DNA of 64,000 nt, taken from the NCBI GenBank assembly GCA_003508835.1, contig PUFA01000072.1:8964501-9028500 (forward strand), given 5' to 3'. Below are positions 1 through 12,038 of this stretch, in pieces (the first letter of the stretch is position 1; each line of letters opens with the position of its first letter). A model generated the notes under the pieces. It had not been told where the DNA came from. It worked only from the letters and a program-made list of their open reading frames with translations, and did not search any database. The position numbers and the translations under genes were made by a program. This DNA is from Eonycteris spelaea. Lineage: Eukaryota > Chordata > Mammalia > Chiroptera > Pteropodidae.

Positions 1-571
1 TCTATTGCTAACTCCCTAGTGACAAGGGCCTTTCCAGGCCACTATCATCTTTTACCTGGATTTGCTGCATCAGCCTCCTAACTGGACTCCTCTCTTCTGC
101 TTTTATGCCCTTCAATCTATTCTCAGCACAGGAGCCAGGATGCTCCTATTAAAATGCAATTCAGATTGTATCGCTCCTCTAGTGAAAATCCTCCAGGGGC
201 TTCCCATCTCGTTCAGAATAAAAGCCAGTTGCCATGACTATACAACATCACTGACCTCCTTTTATCAGCTCCTTTGTGTACCTTAAGCACACCTGTGCTG
301 TGCCAGGCAGGCAATACCCCAGGGCCTTTGCACTTGTTTCTCCTACTTGGAATGCTCACTTCCTTGCCTCCTTTAAGTTTTTGTTTAAATGTCACCTTCT
401 CAGGTGACACCAATCACTCCATTTAAAATTGTGGCATTCTCTCATTGATGCATCGCTTTCTCTTCCTGATTTATCTTTTTCCTTGGGGCAAGGACTTTTG
501 TCTATTTTAACCACTGTGATATCCCCAGAGTCTAGGACAAGGCTTAGCACTTAGGATGTTGAATAAATAAG
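1..571 (+). repeat. L2 LINE 3' end
   Basis: Reads as a degraded L2 in sense orientation. Diagnostic stretches are the 'cagggcctttgcacttg' region (about 320-340), the 'gggcaaggacttttgtct' region (about 485) and the terminal 'tctaggacaaggcttagcac...aataaata' block ending near 571. The short open frames inside (62-286 plus, 213-413 minus) are not conserved LINE coding frames. Family recognition is from memory of the consensus and was not aligned. Confidence 0.75.
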
Positions 572-960
572 ATTGATAATACTGGAGAACAGAGAAATTA
601 TTGATGGATGGAGGTTCAGAAGGGAATATGTGGAAAGACAGGTGCAAAAAATACTAACTTATTTTAGGAGGCAAGGCAGAGTAGGAACTAAGAAAGTTCC
701 TGATACTATCTTTTGCATATTGACTGAAGCAAATCAATACAAGTGTGTCTCCTTTCACATATTTATATTTTTAAGGCTTATATCTTTAATCGTGGTGGGA
801 AAAAAACTTTGTCCCTCTGTTAAAGGAATTGCTCTATCAGGAAGAGTGGTGATTTACTCAGAAAGCACAGAAGCCTTCTTCTTGACTTTGAAATCATCTT
901 ACACCTGAGATACACTTGCTTTACTCTCGAAGAGATATTATTTCTGAGGCATCAAACAGA
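572..960. other. Unassigned sequence
   Basis: No repeat or gene recognised. A 111-codon plus-strand open frame (573-908) has no recognisable domain and a composition like the surrounding AT-rich DNA, so I do not call it a gene. Confidence 0.5.
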
Positions 961-1012
961 TATTATTATTATTATTATTATTATTAGCAACAGCAGCAGC
1001 AGCAGTAGCAGT
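961..1012. repeat. Compound (TAT)n / (CAG)n microsatellite
   Basis: A TAT/ATT trinucleotide run (961-986) passes directly into a CAG run with one CAG-to-TAG interruption (987-1012). On the minus strand it yields an Asn/Ala-rich open frame (938-1348), which I regard as a by-product of the repeat. Confidence 0.95.
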
Positions 1013-3128
1013 ATTGGTTTGCCTGATTGTGAGTCTAGACTCTAATCGTTTCTTAAAATGATCCCATTGCATCCTATGTACCCAAGAATCACATATCCTA
1101 AGAATCCAGAACTCATATTGCTGAACTTCCTTTCTTCCCCCTTCAACATGAAAATCCTGCTGATAATTCCAGCACAAAATCATAAGCCCCAAATCACAGA
1201 TTTTCCTTGGTCTCAGGTCTTTAACACTTACCTCACGTGGAAGTAGGCAATTACAAAACTGCTCAAGGACAAGTACAGGGGTTGAAGTTAGGAAAAATGG
1301 CAGGAGAGAGGACCAACAAAGAGACTGAATGCCTAGTGGAGTGAGCAAGGAATGTGGGGAACTTGACTGTCTGTGCTTAGGGCAGGGGTACTGGTCATAA
1401 TACTTTTTGTCAGATTAATTTTGTTCTAAGTTTTACCCAAGTATAACCATGAACCCTCTACAGGAGTTAAGTGTATATGAGCCACATGCGACAATTGGTT
1501 TCATTATTTCGTATTCACCCCTCATATTCTTGAGTATGCATAGTTTTTGCAAATGGAAAATAAAGAGTAAACATTTGCGGAAAACCAAAGACAGGCCTGG
1601 TCTTTCTTGGATGTGGTAAATTCTGAAGTTTTAGGGATTTTTAAACCCTTCCTTAATTAATAAGTAGACTACCGAATATTTAGCAGGTTTCTGCAGTGAA
1701 TGACTTGTTTTGTTATTTAAGGTAGATCATTTTGACTACTTCATTCTTCAGATTGTTTGAAAATAGTATTAACAAATAGGATGGTATGAATGGAAAGAGT
1801 AATGGTGGAAAAATGAAACAAGAGATACTAATAGATACCCACAGAGATGTTGGAGAGAATTGAAATAATCAACATAAAAGTTCTAAAATTTTCTTTGTGT
1901 TTTGTTGATGCAACATACAGATCTATATTAAAAGACTTTTTAAGGTACCTGGTTTGGAATCCATTCTAGTAGCTTTTGATGCCTGATAGATTATGACCCC
2001 TTGGCTTCTCAGTTTCAGAGAAAGGAATTCTTAGAAGAAGAGCTGCCCTCGTGAGGGTCATTCAGACCATTTAGTCTACACAGACCTTTCTTTGGATTCC
2101 AGTAATGTCACAGGGACATCCTGTGATTGCTACTTGCTTATTTAAAATCTACCTGGTAGATTTTAGAAATGGATTTTTTTCTATTGACAGTAAAATGTGA
2201 CCACCCTAATCAAATCCCTTAAAATATGCAGGCCAGGGTTTTTGCATATCTCACAATTTATCATCCCATGCTGCCTCTACTAGGGAAAACAAGAAGTTCA
2301 TTTTAAAAACTTCTGAATATAAAGGATTATACAGCTTTTATATATTTTTTAAAGATTTAGATTTTGCTCTGTAAGGCTAGAACCCAGAACAATGGCCTAA
2401 ATCCATAATTGTATAAAAGAGACACATTAAGGACTGATCTCATTTGCATTACTTATTGTGGCCCAAGTTTTATTTCTAATATTCTTTCCTATTTAGATGT
2501 GCTCCAAATATTAGAGCTTATTCTATAGCATGTAGCTGTAAGTCCCACATGTTGTTTCTACTGGTGGTAAGTGGCTGTGTGTTGCTATTTTCAGTCACTT
2601 CATAGTTACGTATAAGCTGTATTATTAATGTAAGGAGGATATCGGCTCAAAGACACACATTCAATGTTGGATTTGGATCTCGAAGGCTTCACAGGATTTG
2701 AAATGTGAAATTTAATCTTTTAGTATTCTACAAAGAGAAACAGCATTGTTTCTAATAAAAATATAGCCTGAATAAAATTTGAAACCTCATCTTCCTACTA
2801 TAAAGTTTCCTCCCTCCATTAAAATGTGGTTTCTTATCAAAAGAAATAAACTTTGAGAAGTTAATTTGGTTCTAGAGAAATCCTGTGGTTTCTTAAATTG
2901 TATACATGTTGAATAAGGGCAATTGTTGAAAGGTATTAGATCCAAAATAATAAAAGAAAAACAGAAGAGAATTTATTATTTCTAGTATTCTCTTTACTTT
3001 TTCTTCCAAGAGTTAGAGGACAGGGCAGTATCTCTGCATCATACATAAAACCAAATAGGTGAGTTAGTTGGACATACTTACTACTATAAAGTGTCCCAAA
3101 GTCCAGGTTTTCCCAGAGGAAAGCCTAA
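1013..3128. other. Unique AT-rich sequence, nothing recognised
   Basis: About 2.1 kb with no repeat family I can name, no open frame above about 136 codons and no CpG-rich segment. Confidence 0.5.
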
Positions 3129-3176
3129 GCGAATGTGGATCCCAGAGAATATGCGAATGTGGATCCCAGAAAATAC
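3129..3176. repeat. 24-bp tandem duplication
   Basis: Two adjacent 24-bp copies, 3129-3152 and 3153-3176, both begin 'gcgaatgtggatcccaga' and differ at only two positions. The unit length keeps phase with a 78-codon open frame (3068-3304), so the frame carries two near-identical octapeptides. I see no family resemblance for that frame. Confidence 0.9.
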
Positions 3177-3685
3177 GCCAGGGTTCTCGAGACTTTTCAA
3201 GTAAAATACTCTGGGGGTCTTCTTTTCATGGCTTTGGCCACACGACACTCAGAAACAAACAAAAAATGAGACACTACCTCTTGTCTCGCTTTCCCAGTGG
3301 ATGAATCAAGCTTTAATTATTTCTTACTTCTAGCTCCGTGCATAGCACCAGCATTGTAATGAATTGTTGCTTCCCTTAACAGTCTGCCCTCTCACCCCTA
3401 GGCTTGGTACCTTACCTTAAATAAGTGTTTGAGATGTAAGTAGTTAATGTATCAAAGAAATGGATTTTCCAGTGAAAAGGAACGTATCTTTATAAATGAG
3501 TTTGGATTTTCCTCTCCCCTGTCACTAACTGTTTAGAAATATATTTAGTTTATTTTAAGAAACATTACAGTTCTATGCCAGTAACAATAAGTTCTCACTT
3601 TAAACTTGAGAAATGCTTCTGTGTTCCAAATCTTAAAGAAAAATGAGAGTCAAGTCTCCATTAACCTGAGAGTAAGGAGTTAGTG
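3177..3685. other. Unassigned sequence
   Basis: No recognisable gene or repeat. Confidence 0.45.
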
Positions 3686-3909
3686 CAGTGGTTCTCAGGC
3701 TTCTCAGTCTCAAAGCCTCCCTTTATATAACACATTTTGCGATGCCGCCTTACTATTCCGAAATGAAATTAGCAGGTAATGTAATCTAATTATGCACATA
3801 ATTATAATATAAAAATAAATACAAATGTAAAAGGCTAAAGTGGAAGGTAAATTGTACAAATTTCCAAAACATTTCCTAGGGAGTGGAACTCGACTGGGTG
3901 ACAACCACT
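3686..3909. mobile_element. Non-autonomous hAT-type DNA transposon relic
   Basis: The left end 'cagtggttctcag' and right end 'tgacaaccact' form imperfect terminal inverted repeats of the hAT/Charlie type about 224 bp apart. The interior is AT-rich. I could not find a clean 8-bp target duplication, so the exact ends are approximate and the family is unassigned. Confidence 0.6.
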
Positions 3910-3949
3910 TAGCGTTCTGTCCTCTCTGGCGTTGGGTGGAGCAGTGAAT

Positions 3950-4115
3950 TTAGAAAGCTCCTTGTAACTTGGGGCAAGCTACCCATCTTCTTTGAGTCTT
4001 GGCATCTTTTTATTTAAATGAGGATACTATTTCACAGAAATACTATTTGTTATTACATAACATGTTACATATGAAACACCTAGTACAATATCTAGCCCAT
4101 AGTTGGATTTCAGTG
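3950..4115 (+). repeat. MIR SINE
   Basis: Contains the MIR core pattern: 'cttggggcaagctac', then a 'tttaaatgaggatac' segment and an 'acctagtacaatatctagccca' tail. Strongly mutated. Confidence 0.6.
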
Positions 4116-6704
4116 CATGTTGAGTCTCGTCATTTTTTTTCCTCAGAGACGTCAAAGTTACTGCTAGTCCCAGGCTTATGTGTCTCATGCAAAGTTTACC
4201 CAGTTAGGTTTAGTGTCTTTCTACTGGGGGAATGGGAAGTGGGAATAATTCAAAGACTGATTTGTTAAAGAAACACTGACATTTACTGCTTTCCCAGTCT
4301 CCCTTTCCAAGTCAGTGAAATAAATGTGGGTCAAATTTCCCATTCTTTTCCTCAGTTGAGTCTTTTCATGCTATCAGCTTTATGCAGATTCCAACTACAT
4401 GTCGTGAGGGCACTTTGCAATCAGTCGTTAGGTGTGTTGAGGACTGGGTTGTGACTTGGAAAGCAAGCCCTAGCCTCTGTTTCTCTAGGACAAATGTTTA
4501 TGAGGGTTAGGCATTTGTAGAGGCAGGTGGAACTGGTAGAGGACAGAAGTGGTAGATTGTTCCTCCGTTCTGTGCCATTTATGCTATTAGCATTCTATGC
4601 TAACTATGAAGCAGAAACCAAGGGTATTTTCTTTTTAATCTCTAAAAAAAAAAATTGCTATTTCTTTCTTAAACTGGCAGCCTCCAAATAAAATCCTCTG
4701 GAATATTTTGGAGGAGAAAAATACAGCTCTCTTAAGAAAACAACTCAGCCTATACTCCAAGCTTGCTGTTTGGAAAAAGATTTCTTTCCGTGCGTTGAGA
4801 GGAAATTTTAAAGGTATATATATTTTTCCTGTTTATTTAGAAATCTTTGCAAACAATGATGTTTTAACCATCATGTTTTTACATTTTAGAAAGCATAGCA
4901 GAATGAAGTCCTTATTCTGCATAGCAAAATAAGGTCCTTTAAAAATTATCTAGAGCAGCAAAGTTATCTCCTATTTTATACTCTCATAAACAACCTTGGA
5001 TGAAAAACGCTTGTGGAAGTGCAGGCCTCTCTGGTTACTGCCTCTTCTAGGTTTCCCTTCTCTGCTTGATTCTCTTTTTGATAAGAGATCAGGTAACCAT
5101 GACAACACGGCACAGTGGAAGTCCTTTCAGTTTTGCACTTTACATAATCCTGAAAATAAAACTGCTATCTGTTTGACATTTGCTTCCTTTTCTTACAAAC
5201 TTTTTTTTCTTTAATCTTACACAGAAGCTCCTGAAAGAAACCTGCTACTTCAGAGGATTTGCTGTCCCTTGATATGACTTCCTATTAGTAGCGGGGTTAA
5301 CTTTGCATTCTCTGAGGCTCAGATTCCCTCCATAGATTCTCCCCAAACACACTTCAAACTAAATTATAGCTCTATTATCCAGTTATTAAAGACTAGAAAG
5401 ACTGTGATGGTTCACCGGGATCTTTTCTGATTTAAGACTTACACAATCCAAGTTCTTGTCACCCAAAATGGCAGCTCTTGTTATTAGGCGAGCCTCTAAG
5501 GCTCAGCCTCATAAGAACTAGTTTCACAGGGAGAATTCTGGCAGAAAACTCTCTAAAGTCTATGGTCAATATGAAGCACCGATTTTTACAGTCAAATTTT
5601 GACAGTGTAAAAAGATAGTTTAACCTAATATTTCTTGAAAAATTAATACTTTAATATAATTTAATATATAAATCTTGGCAATCTGGCCTTTGAAATGAGA
5701 ATGTGTATTGTACCCACCTGGAAATGTTAGGATTTTGAGACATATGAAATGCTGGATTCTTTTTCTTTGTCCTATCAATGAAAAGAAAGAATTAATTCTC
5801 CGCTATAAATTCTAGAGACTTCCATAGTATTGAGGGCTTCTCCCAAAACAAAGGAAATGACTCAGTTTCCTACATTTAATGGCTTCGTGAGCATTCAGAC
5901 AAGTTGAATGCCTAGTACTTCTTGGTTGGATATGAAGAAAGTTACCATTAAGGTCAGAATCAGGCCTTGTTGTGAAAGCAGATCTAGTTCTTATCTTTAC
6001 CCACTGGCTCGGATTGTGTTCAGATAAACGGATATTGATTTGATTTATTTCCTAATGGTCGCATTCTGCTCTCTCTCAGGAACTCTAATATATAAGACAC
6101 ATGGAGCTTTCCCCTTCATGTCTGCCTATTAAGTGTCATTGAGTTTAATGAGTCTCTTCAACAGCACCCAAGTCTCCAGTCTTTATTCAGACGATCTCCT
6201 GGGAGTTATAATTCAGGGAAAGGACTGCAGGAAGAAGCCTAGTAATTTGTTGGATAACTTTATATTTCCTTTTAAGGACATGTTTGTCCTCCCTGGAACA
6301 TATGATAGTTCATGCGTAATCACACAAAGTATAACCATATTGCTGTTATTCAAAATGATGGGATATTCAGATGACCTTTATTCAAAGTGAATGAGAGAAG
6401 TTCATGGCCTCTGTGTATACTGCAGAGGTTGTGCCCTAAGGATGGTCAGCAGGGAGTGAGAATGAATCCAGCCTTTCTGTGTCAGCTCAGTGGAAGGTGC
6501 CTTCTGATTCCCACAAAGACCCTGACCTATGGTGGCCCTGGGTAAACTGGTGTCAGTATATCACTATACTTAATGCTTAACCACTTGGATAAACAGTGTC
6601 TCAGCAGCAGGATGCTATAATGATGAGCAACATCAGGAAAAGATTAAGAAGATATAAGGTAGACGTAAAAGGAAAAATAAATGCATAGACAGCCCAGTGT
6701 CTCA
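4116..6704. other. Unique sequence, nothing recognised
   Basis: About 2.6 kb without a nameable repeat. Open frames of 72-85 codons (4708-4932, 4996-5214, 6133-6390) have no domain signature. A near-match to an RFX-type palindrome (GTAACC-AT-GACAAC) lies at 5093-5106. Confidence 0.45.
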
Positions 6705-6935
6705 TGCTATTAGATAACTGATATCAGGCTGACTTTCAATCGTAGATTTGGTGTAACCTAGAGAGCAAGTTACTTACCTCCCTGTGATTTTGTATCCTCA
6801 TCTTAAAATAAGATAATCCTATCTTGTAGAACTGTTGTAAAGATCCATTGAGATAATGAATGCCAAGCTTTTAGTGCAGTGTCAGGAAATGGTAAATGCT
6901 CAATAAATGTTAGCTCTAATTATTATGATTGACAC
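6705..6935 (+). repeat. MIR SINE
   Basis: Long MIR copy: 'gagcaagttacttacctccctgtg', then 'tcttaaaataagataat', 'gttgtaaagatccattgagata' and a terminal 'aaatgctcaataaatgttag'. The order matches MIR in sense orientation. Confidence 0.75.
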
Positions 6936-7744
6936 TCTCCTCTCCCAACCCCTGCCTGTGACCTTTAGTGTTTACTTCACTTGCCACTCTGTAGGAGCTG
7001 ATAAAGAGTCTGTGACACTTCATAGGGGAAAGGGAGAAGAGGAAGATGGGAAGCTAGAGTGAGGGTAATGAATAAACTACATTGGGATGAGACTCGAAGC
7101 GTTAAGCATTACAACGAGATTTAACCAAGATGATTCTTTTTAACCCAAACTGGATTGATTTAGGTTTTTATTTTATTTATTTTTGCATTTAATATCTTGT
7201 GATTCTAAAAATAGATTGTCTGAAGGTAGTTATGAGCTTGCTTCTGATAATTACTACTTGGGAACTCAAAAGGAAAGGGCAGGTTGTATTTACTTCTCTG
7301 TCTCTGACGACCAAGAATGCCACTCACATCAAAGGAGGAGCAAGTCATTTGTTCCTTGCTGTCCAGTGTGGTCATCTGACCCTTGTATCCACTATGGGGC
7401 AGGGCATACATATTTTTCTCTTTTAGAAACTTAACTGGAAACCAGTTGGCTTTACAAATAGGCAGTTAACCTTAAGGGTTTCCCATGAATACTCTCTATG
7501 CTGTATTTACAGTCTATTTAAGCTCTCTAGTAACAGCGGGAAATTCGAGGGTCATAAAATATGATTACTTGCTTTAAACAAAATGCCACAATGACAACTT
7601 CAAAGACTCTGAGAGTCATTTGAAGCAAATGTGTCTAATTTGGTCATTCTTTGAACTTCCCAAATAGAAATACTGCATAGAAATTCCTAATTTTAAGCCA
7701 ATTTGTTGTTGTTTTGTTGTGTTTCTTTTCCTTTATTTTTTCTT
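6936..7744. other. Unique sequence
   Basis: Three overlapping small open frames (7183-7434, 7199-7426, 7205-7411) occur in different frames and strands. None has a recognisable domain. Confidence 0.4.
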
Positions 7745-7884
7745 CGCAGCTGCAAGAATGGTAGAAAGAGCATTGACTTGGGATTTGGACTTGAGCAGTA
7801 GAATCAGGTGTGCTAACTGTGATCTTGGGCACAATCTCTCCCAGCTTCAATTTTGTCATATGTAAAATGGGAAGTTAAACAGTT
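7745..7884 (+). repeat. MIR SINE
   Basis: Pattern 'agagcattgacttgggatttgg', 'tgatcttgggcacaatctctc' and 'tcatatgtaaaatggg' matches MIR. Its 3' part was the landing site of the hAT-like element that starts at 7893. Confidence 0.7.
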
Positions 7885-8928
7885 ATCTTTAACAGGGCTG
7901 GCTTCAGAATTTGTGAGGCCCAGTGTAAAATGAAAACCTGGGTCCCTTTTTCAAAAAGCAGGAAAAATTAAAAGTACTATAATATAACACGTTTTCCTTT
8001 CTTTCATGGTCTCTCAACACCAGTATAAAAAAAATAGCAGTTTTTATTTGCTCTTTAATGTCATTCCAAGTAAAAAAAAAATCAAAATTCAAATTATTAA
8101 TATGAATTTTACCATTGATTTTTATATTTACAATGTCAACTTTCAATGTAGTGTATGAGCATTAAACTCATGGGGAACTGCTGACATATAGCTAGTATTT
8201 TGTAGCTCTTACATGCTTATGTATTTCATTCTTAGAATAGTGAAACACTACACACAACTAATTCAACTATTTGGTTTCACTTCTGATATGTGTACATTCT
8301 ACCAACACTCTCTACCTTCATCTTACTGATGACTGGGGAAGGACTGAAAGGCAAGGACCTAGAGATTGTTCTCTCTTTTTTTTTTTCCTTCTAGGTCATC
8401 ATTTTTAGTGGAAATGGTTGGCTATACAGGAAGTACTATAAATCAAAAAGGAGATGATAGGATTTCTTGGTTGGTTCTATTTCTTAGAAGTCCATTGCCT
8501 TTTTTTTTGTGTTGGAAGCAAGTTCTGTTTCAAACAGAAAGTTCAGCCTCTTGGAGACTGTCATTCCCCTCCCACTGCCTATTTAGTTGTAGAAGTAACA
8601 CATTTACCTCCTAATCCCTTTGAGCCTTGCTGAACTCTCACACATGTGGGTCACTAGAATTCTGTGTTCATAGGGCATCAGGAATGCTATATGTGAATGG
8701 GACAACAAAGAACTCTGGATATGTTGTATGTATCTCTTCTGCTCTCACATATGTCCCAATATCCCATTGACCTTCACTTATAGAACACAGGTTCAAAGAT
8801 AAAATCATTAAGAATTTCAAGATGAATGGCACCCACATGTCATAAAACCCAGGGTGGGGTCCTTCTGAGTGCAGGGTTGTGTGACTACACAAGTGTCCCA
8901 GGCCTATGAAGCTTACCTTGATCTTTAA
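7885..8928. mobile_element. hAT-like DNA transposon with perfect 8-bp TSD
   Basis: An element of 1,028 bp (7893-8920) is flanked by the identical octamer ATCTTTAA at 7885-7892 and 8921-8928. The termini 'cagggctggcttc' and (reverse complement of the right end) 'caaggtaagcttc' match at most positions, as expected for hAT terminal inverted repeats. An 8-bp duplication is diagnostic of hAT. I recognise the outermost ~100 bp at each end as an old mammalian DNA-transposon type but cannot name the family. The interior has no transposase frame I recognise; open frames of 80-102 codons (7904-8146 minus, 8366-8614 plus, 8668-8976 minus) look incidental. It inserted into or beside a MIR. Confidence 0.8.
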
Positions 8929-9084
8929 ATCTCTAGATCCAATATAATTATCTAGCTGTATCATGAACTTATTCATTCTTAAACATGTTTGATCTTTATA
9001 GATGACTTTTTAGAGTGACTCCAACTAAAAGAATTACTGATCTAATCATGACATGTAAAAAATGAGCCTTAAACATAAAATTCA
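8929..9084. other. Unassigned spacer
   Basis: Short AT-rich stretch after the hAT-like element; nothing recognised. Confidence 0.4.
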
Positions 9085-9235
9085 CTCACTATGAATGAAC
9101 AGTATTGATTATTTTTAGTAAATGTATACAGCTGTGCACTCATCACCATAATCCAGTTTTAGAGCTTCCATAATCCCCCAAAGTTATTTGTGCCAACTTG
9201 CAGTTCATTCCCATTCCTACCCCAGCCCAGGCAGC
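9085..9235 (-). repeat. L1 3' UTR fragment (antisense)
   Basis: The 'atgtatacagctgtgcactcatcaccat' and 'ccagttttagagcttccat' segments resemble the common antisense L1 3' UTR motif. Short and diverged. Confidence 0.55.
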
Positions 9236-9574
9236 ATGCTGATCATGGCATATTTACCCAGCAACCCTTTTGGACAAAGTTCCTGTGGTTGTTCTGGTTC
9301 TATTGGGCAACTAGCAATTCAGACACAAGGGCAAAATTTCAGGAACTTTGGCTCCTGTGAGGATTCCCAAACACAGGAACTGGTTGAGTGGATTTAAAAG
9401 TGTACCTCCTTCAGACAGAGGCAGCCCCATGACTTGGTAAGCAAAGCTTGGGCCGCATTTCCAACTTGGCTTTTCCCACCACCTCCCTCCACAGGCTGGG
9501 GCTCTTTTCCCAGACATAATCTGTAGAACTACACCTAGTGATCTTGCGAAAGGTACTAGTAACAAGAATGGAGA

Positions 9575-9730
9575 CAGCTTAGATCCACCCTCTATATGAA
9601 CTGGGGCAATGTATTAACTTCTCTGAGCCTCTGTTTCTACATCTATACAGTGAGGATAGTAGAACTTACCTTACAGAGTGGTCATGGGGACAATGTGTGA
9701 CATGAGAAATAATGTATTTAAAGACTCCAA
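9575..9730 (+). repeat. MIR SINE
   Basis: Contains 'taacttctctgagcctctgttt', 'atacagtgaggatagtagaa' and 'gtggtcatggggacaatgtg', in MIR order. Confidence 0.7.
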
Positions 9731-9970
9731 AATTTACATGGTGCTCCAAAATGTTAGTAATTGTTTTTATTGACTGAAAAGTGTCACAAGTATTATTGTT
9801 TTCAAGGGTGTCTTGCTCCCTCTTTAACTCTTAAATTATCAAATGTTTTCAACTAAATTCGCTGATACACTATGCCCCAACTTTATTTTCAACTTTAGAA
9901 CAAAAATCAACAGGTACACAGAATTTCATTTTAAAAATTCACTCTATGAACAACTTTGCTGGGACATTAG

Positions 9971-10050
9971 TTCCTTCCTTCCTTCCTTCTTCCTTCCTTC
10001 CTTCCTTCCTTCCTTCCTTTTTCTTTCCTTCTGTCCTTTTCTTCTTTCCT
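9971..10050. repeat. (TTCC)n microsatellite
   Basis: Tetranucleotide TTCC/CTTC tract with interruptions, nearly pure from 9971 to 10019 and degenerate to about 10050. It gives a Pro/Ser/Phe-rich open frame (9843-10097), which I treat as an artefact. Confidence 0.95.
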
Positions 10051-10104
10051 TACTTTTTTACCCTCATATAACCAAAAAGGGGTACGCCAATAGCTAGGTT
10101 TTTC

Positions 10105-10215
10105 ATTTTGGCCAAGTCATTTAACTTATCTGGGTATCAATTTCCTCACTTATTAAATGGAGAGTATAGATGGCAGGGAGTCTCAGGGTTTCTTCTGGTT
10201 CTAAAATGCACTTAT
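10105..10215 (+). repeat. MIR SINE fragment
   Basis: Pattern 'ggccaagtcatttaacttatctggg' and 'caatttcctcacttattaaatgg' resembles the MIR core; 3' half only. Confidence 0.6.
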
Positions 10216-10794
10216 CAGTGGTTACCTCAGTGGAAAGAAGAAACACACTCATACAAAGAAAAGCCATTGTCTATTTAAATAAAATTTCTTTTCATCATTC
10301 CTTTATATCCTTTCTTCCTTTGTAATAAAATTGGTAGGCACAGTAACTGACCAAATCCCAGCTGTGACCTCATAGCAGGAAGAAGCATTCACATTTGGGT
10401 TCTCCCCTCTCTGAGACTTTGAAAATCGATGGGAAGCAACCCACTGGCTCAATATAGCTCCTGGGTATTTTCATGGAGTAGGACAACTTTGCTGTGAAAA
10501 AGAGAGAGGAGATTAGGAATGGACAGGGCAGTCTACATTGGGCAGATGATTCTCCCACATGCATCCTGACAGATGGAAGTGCTGTAATCATTCTTTATCC
10601 TTGACTCTGATTTATAATGGTATTCAATTAAATTTAGAGCCTTTTCTTGTTAAAAAAAAATAACTAATGAAATCTTTGCCCTTTTTATAAATGACACATC
10701 TGTATTTCTATAATGAGAAGTGATTTAAAAGAAAGATGACTTATTTTTAAGTGAAAGGGACATTTAAAAGGGTTAGAGTCAAATTCTTTCTTTT
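10216..10794. other. Unassigned sequence
   Basis: No repeat or gene recognised. A 73-codon minus-strand frame (10370-10591) has no domain. Confidence 0.4.
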
Positions 10795-11187
10795 TAAAAG
10801 TTTTTCTTATGGAATACACAAAAGCATAGAGAATAACATAATAAGGTTTTATGTACCTCTCAACCATATTTAACAATTATCACCTGACCAATCTTGTTTC
10901 ATCTGTAGTATCCCCACTATTCATCACCACTCCATAGATTATTTTACAATAAATTCCAAACATCTTATAATTTCATCTGTAATGCTTTATTACATATCTT
11001 TAAGGCTTTTTAAGAAAAACACAACCAAAATATAATTATCATACCTAAAAAATAACAATAATTCCTAATATCAGCAAATAGTCGGTAGTCAAATTTTTCC
11101 AATTATCTCTTTTTTTCCCCAGTCGGTTTAGGATCCAAGTAGGGTGCATATATTGCAATTTGTATATTTGTCTCATAGTCTCTAATC
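10795..11187 (-). repeat. L1 3' UTR (antisense), old subfamily
   Basis: Read on the plus strand it has the familiar antisense L1 3' UTR series: 'ttatgtacctctcaacca', 'aacaattatcacctgaccaa', 'caataaattccaaacatctt', 'caaccaaaatataattatca', and 'ggatccaagtagggtgcata' ending in 'tctcatagtctcta'. Consistent with an old mammalian-wide L1. Confidence 0.75.
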
Positions 11188-11364
11188 CAGTGGTTCTCAA
11201 AGTATTGTCCCCTGTCCAGCAGCTTCAGTATCACCTAGGATCTTTGTAGAAATGCAATATCTCTGGCAATAGCCAAGATCTACTGAATCAGAACCTCTGG
11301 GGTTGGAATGCCACAAGGTTCTCTCCAGGTGTTTCTGATAAACACTAAAGTTTGAGGAGTGCTC
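11188..11364 (+). mobile_element. MER5A-like hAT-Charlie element
   Basis: Begins 'cagtggttctcaaag', contains 'tactgaatcagaacctctggg' and 'ccaggtgtttctgataaac', and ends in a decayed 'gtttgagg' terminus, as in MER5-type elements. The element directly abuts the antisense L1 fragment. The right inverted repeat is degraded. Confidence 0.85.
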
Positions 11365-12038
11365 CTCAAATATTTAGGTTTTCTCTCTTTATTCTCCCTC
11401 CTTCTGCCTCATATATCTGTTGAAGAAAATGATCTATTTCCTATACAATTCCCCATAGGTTGGATCTTGCTGATTGCATTCCTGTAGTAATTTAACAAAA
11501 TGAGTAATACATATGTTCACTCCATGTGGATCAATTTATATAGATATTAAAAAGTCAGTATGATGAGCTACTATCAATTGACAACATTGGTTACTGTTTA
11601 TTATGTTAGTTTAAAAGTATGACTAAAAGAAACCAATATATGTTTTGGAACTATTTAAATTTTGTTTTTGTTATTAGAAGTATTGCTGTTTTGGACTTGA
11701 TATCATACCTACTGAACCAAATTATAGGCCTATCAGCACATTGTTTAAAAGCTGACATATCTGATGTCATAATGGTAAACCAGATCTTTGGTTGCCCCTT
11801 CACTCCTAGTTTATACCATCTTTGTGATAGAAACACTCTGATTGCTGATTTCAAGCTACCAATGTGATATCATTGAATGAGGACTTGGAAAGACACAGGT
11901 ATAACTGACAATTAAGAGCCAAGAGGAACCACTGGCATAGCCCATTTAGAATATGGTCTTCCTGGACATAATAACTTGTATAGTTTAGGCAAAACCCATT
12001 ATTTTCCTTTGGCTTTGTGAATCCGAACTAAGGTGCAT
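11365..12038. other. Unique sequence
   Basis: Two overlapping open frames on opposite strands (11619-11867 plus, 11651-11854 minus) without a domain; nothing else recognised. Confidence 0.4.

Noticed and set aside
9843..10097. 84-codon Pro/Ser/Phe-rich frame
   Set aside because: Produced by the (TTCC)n tract.
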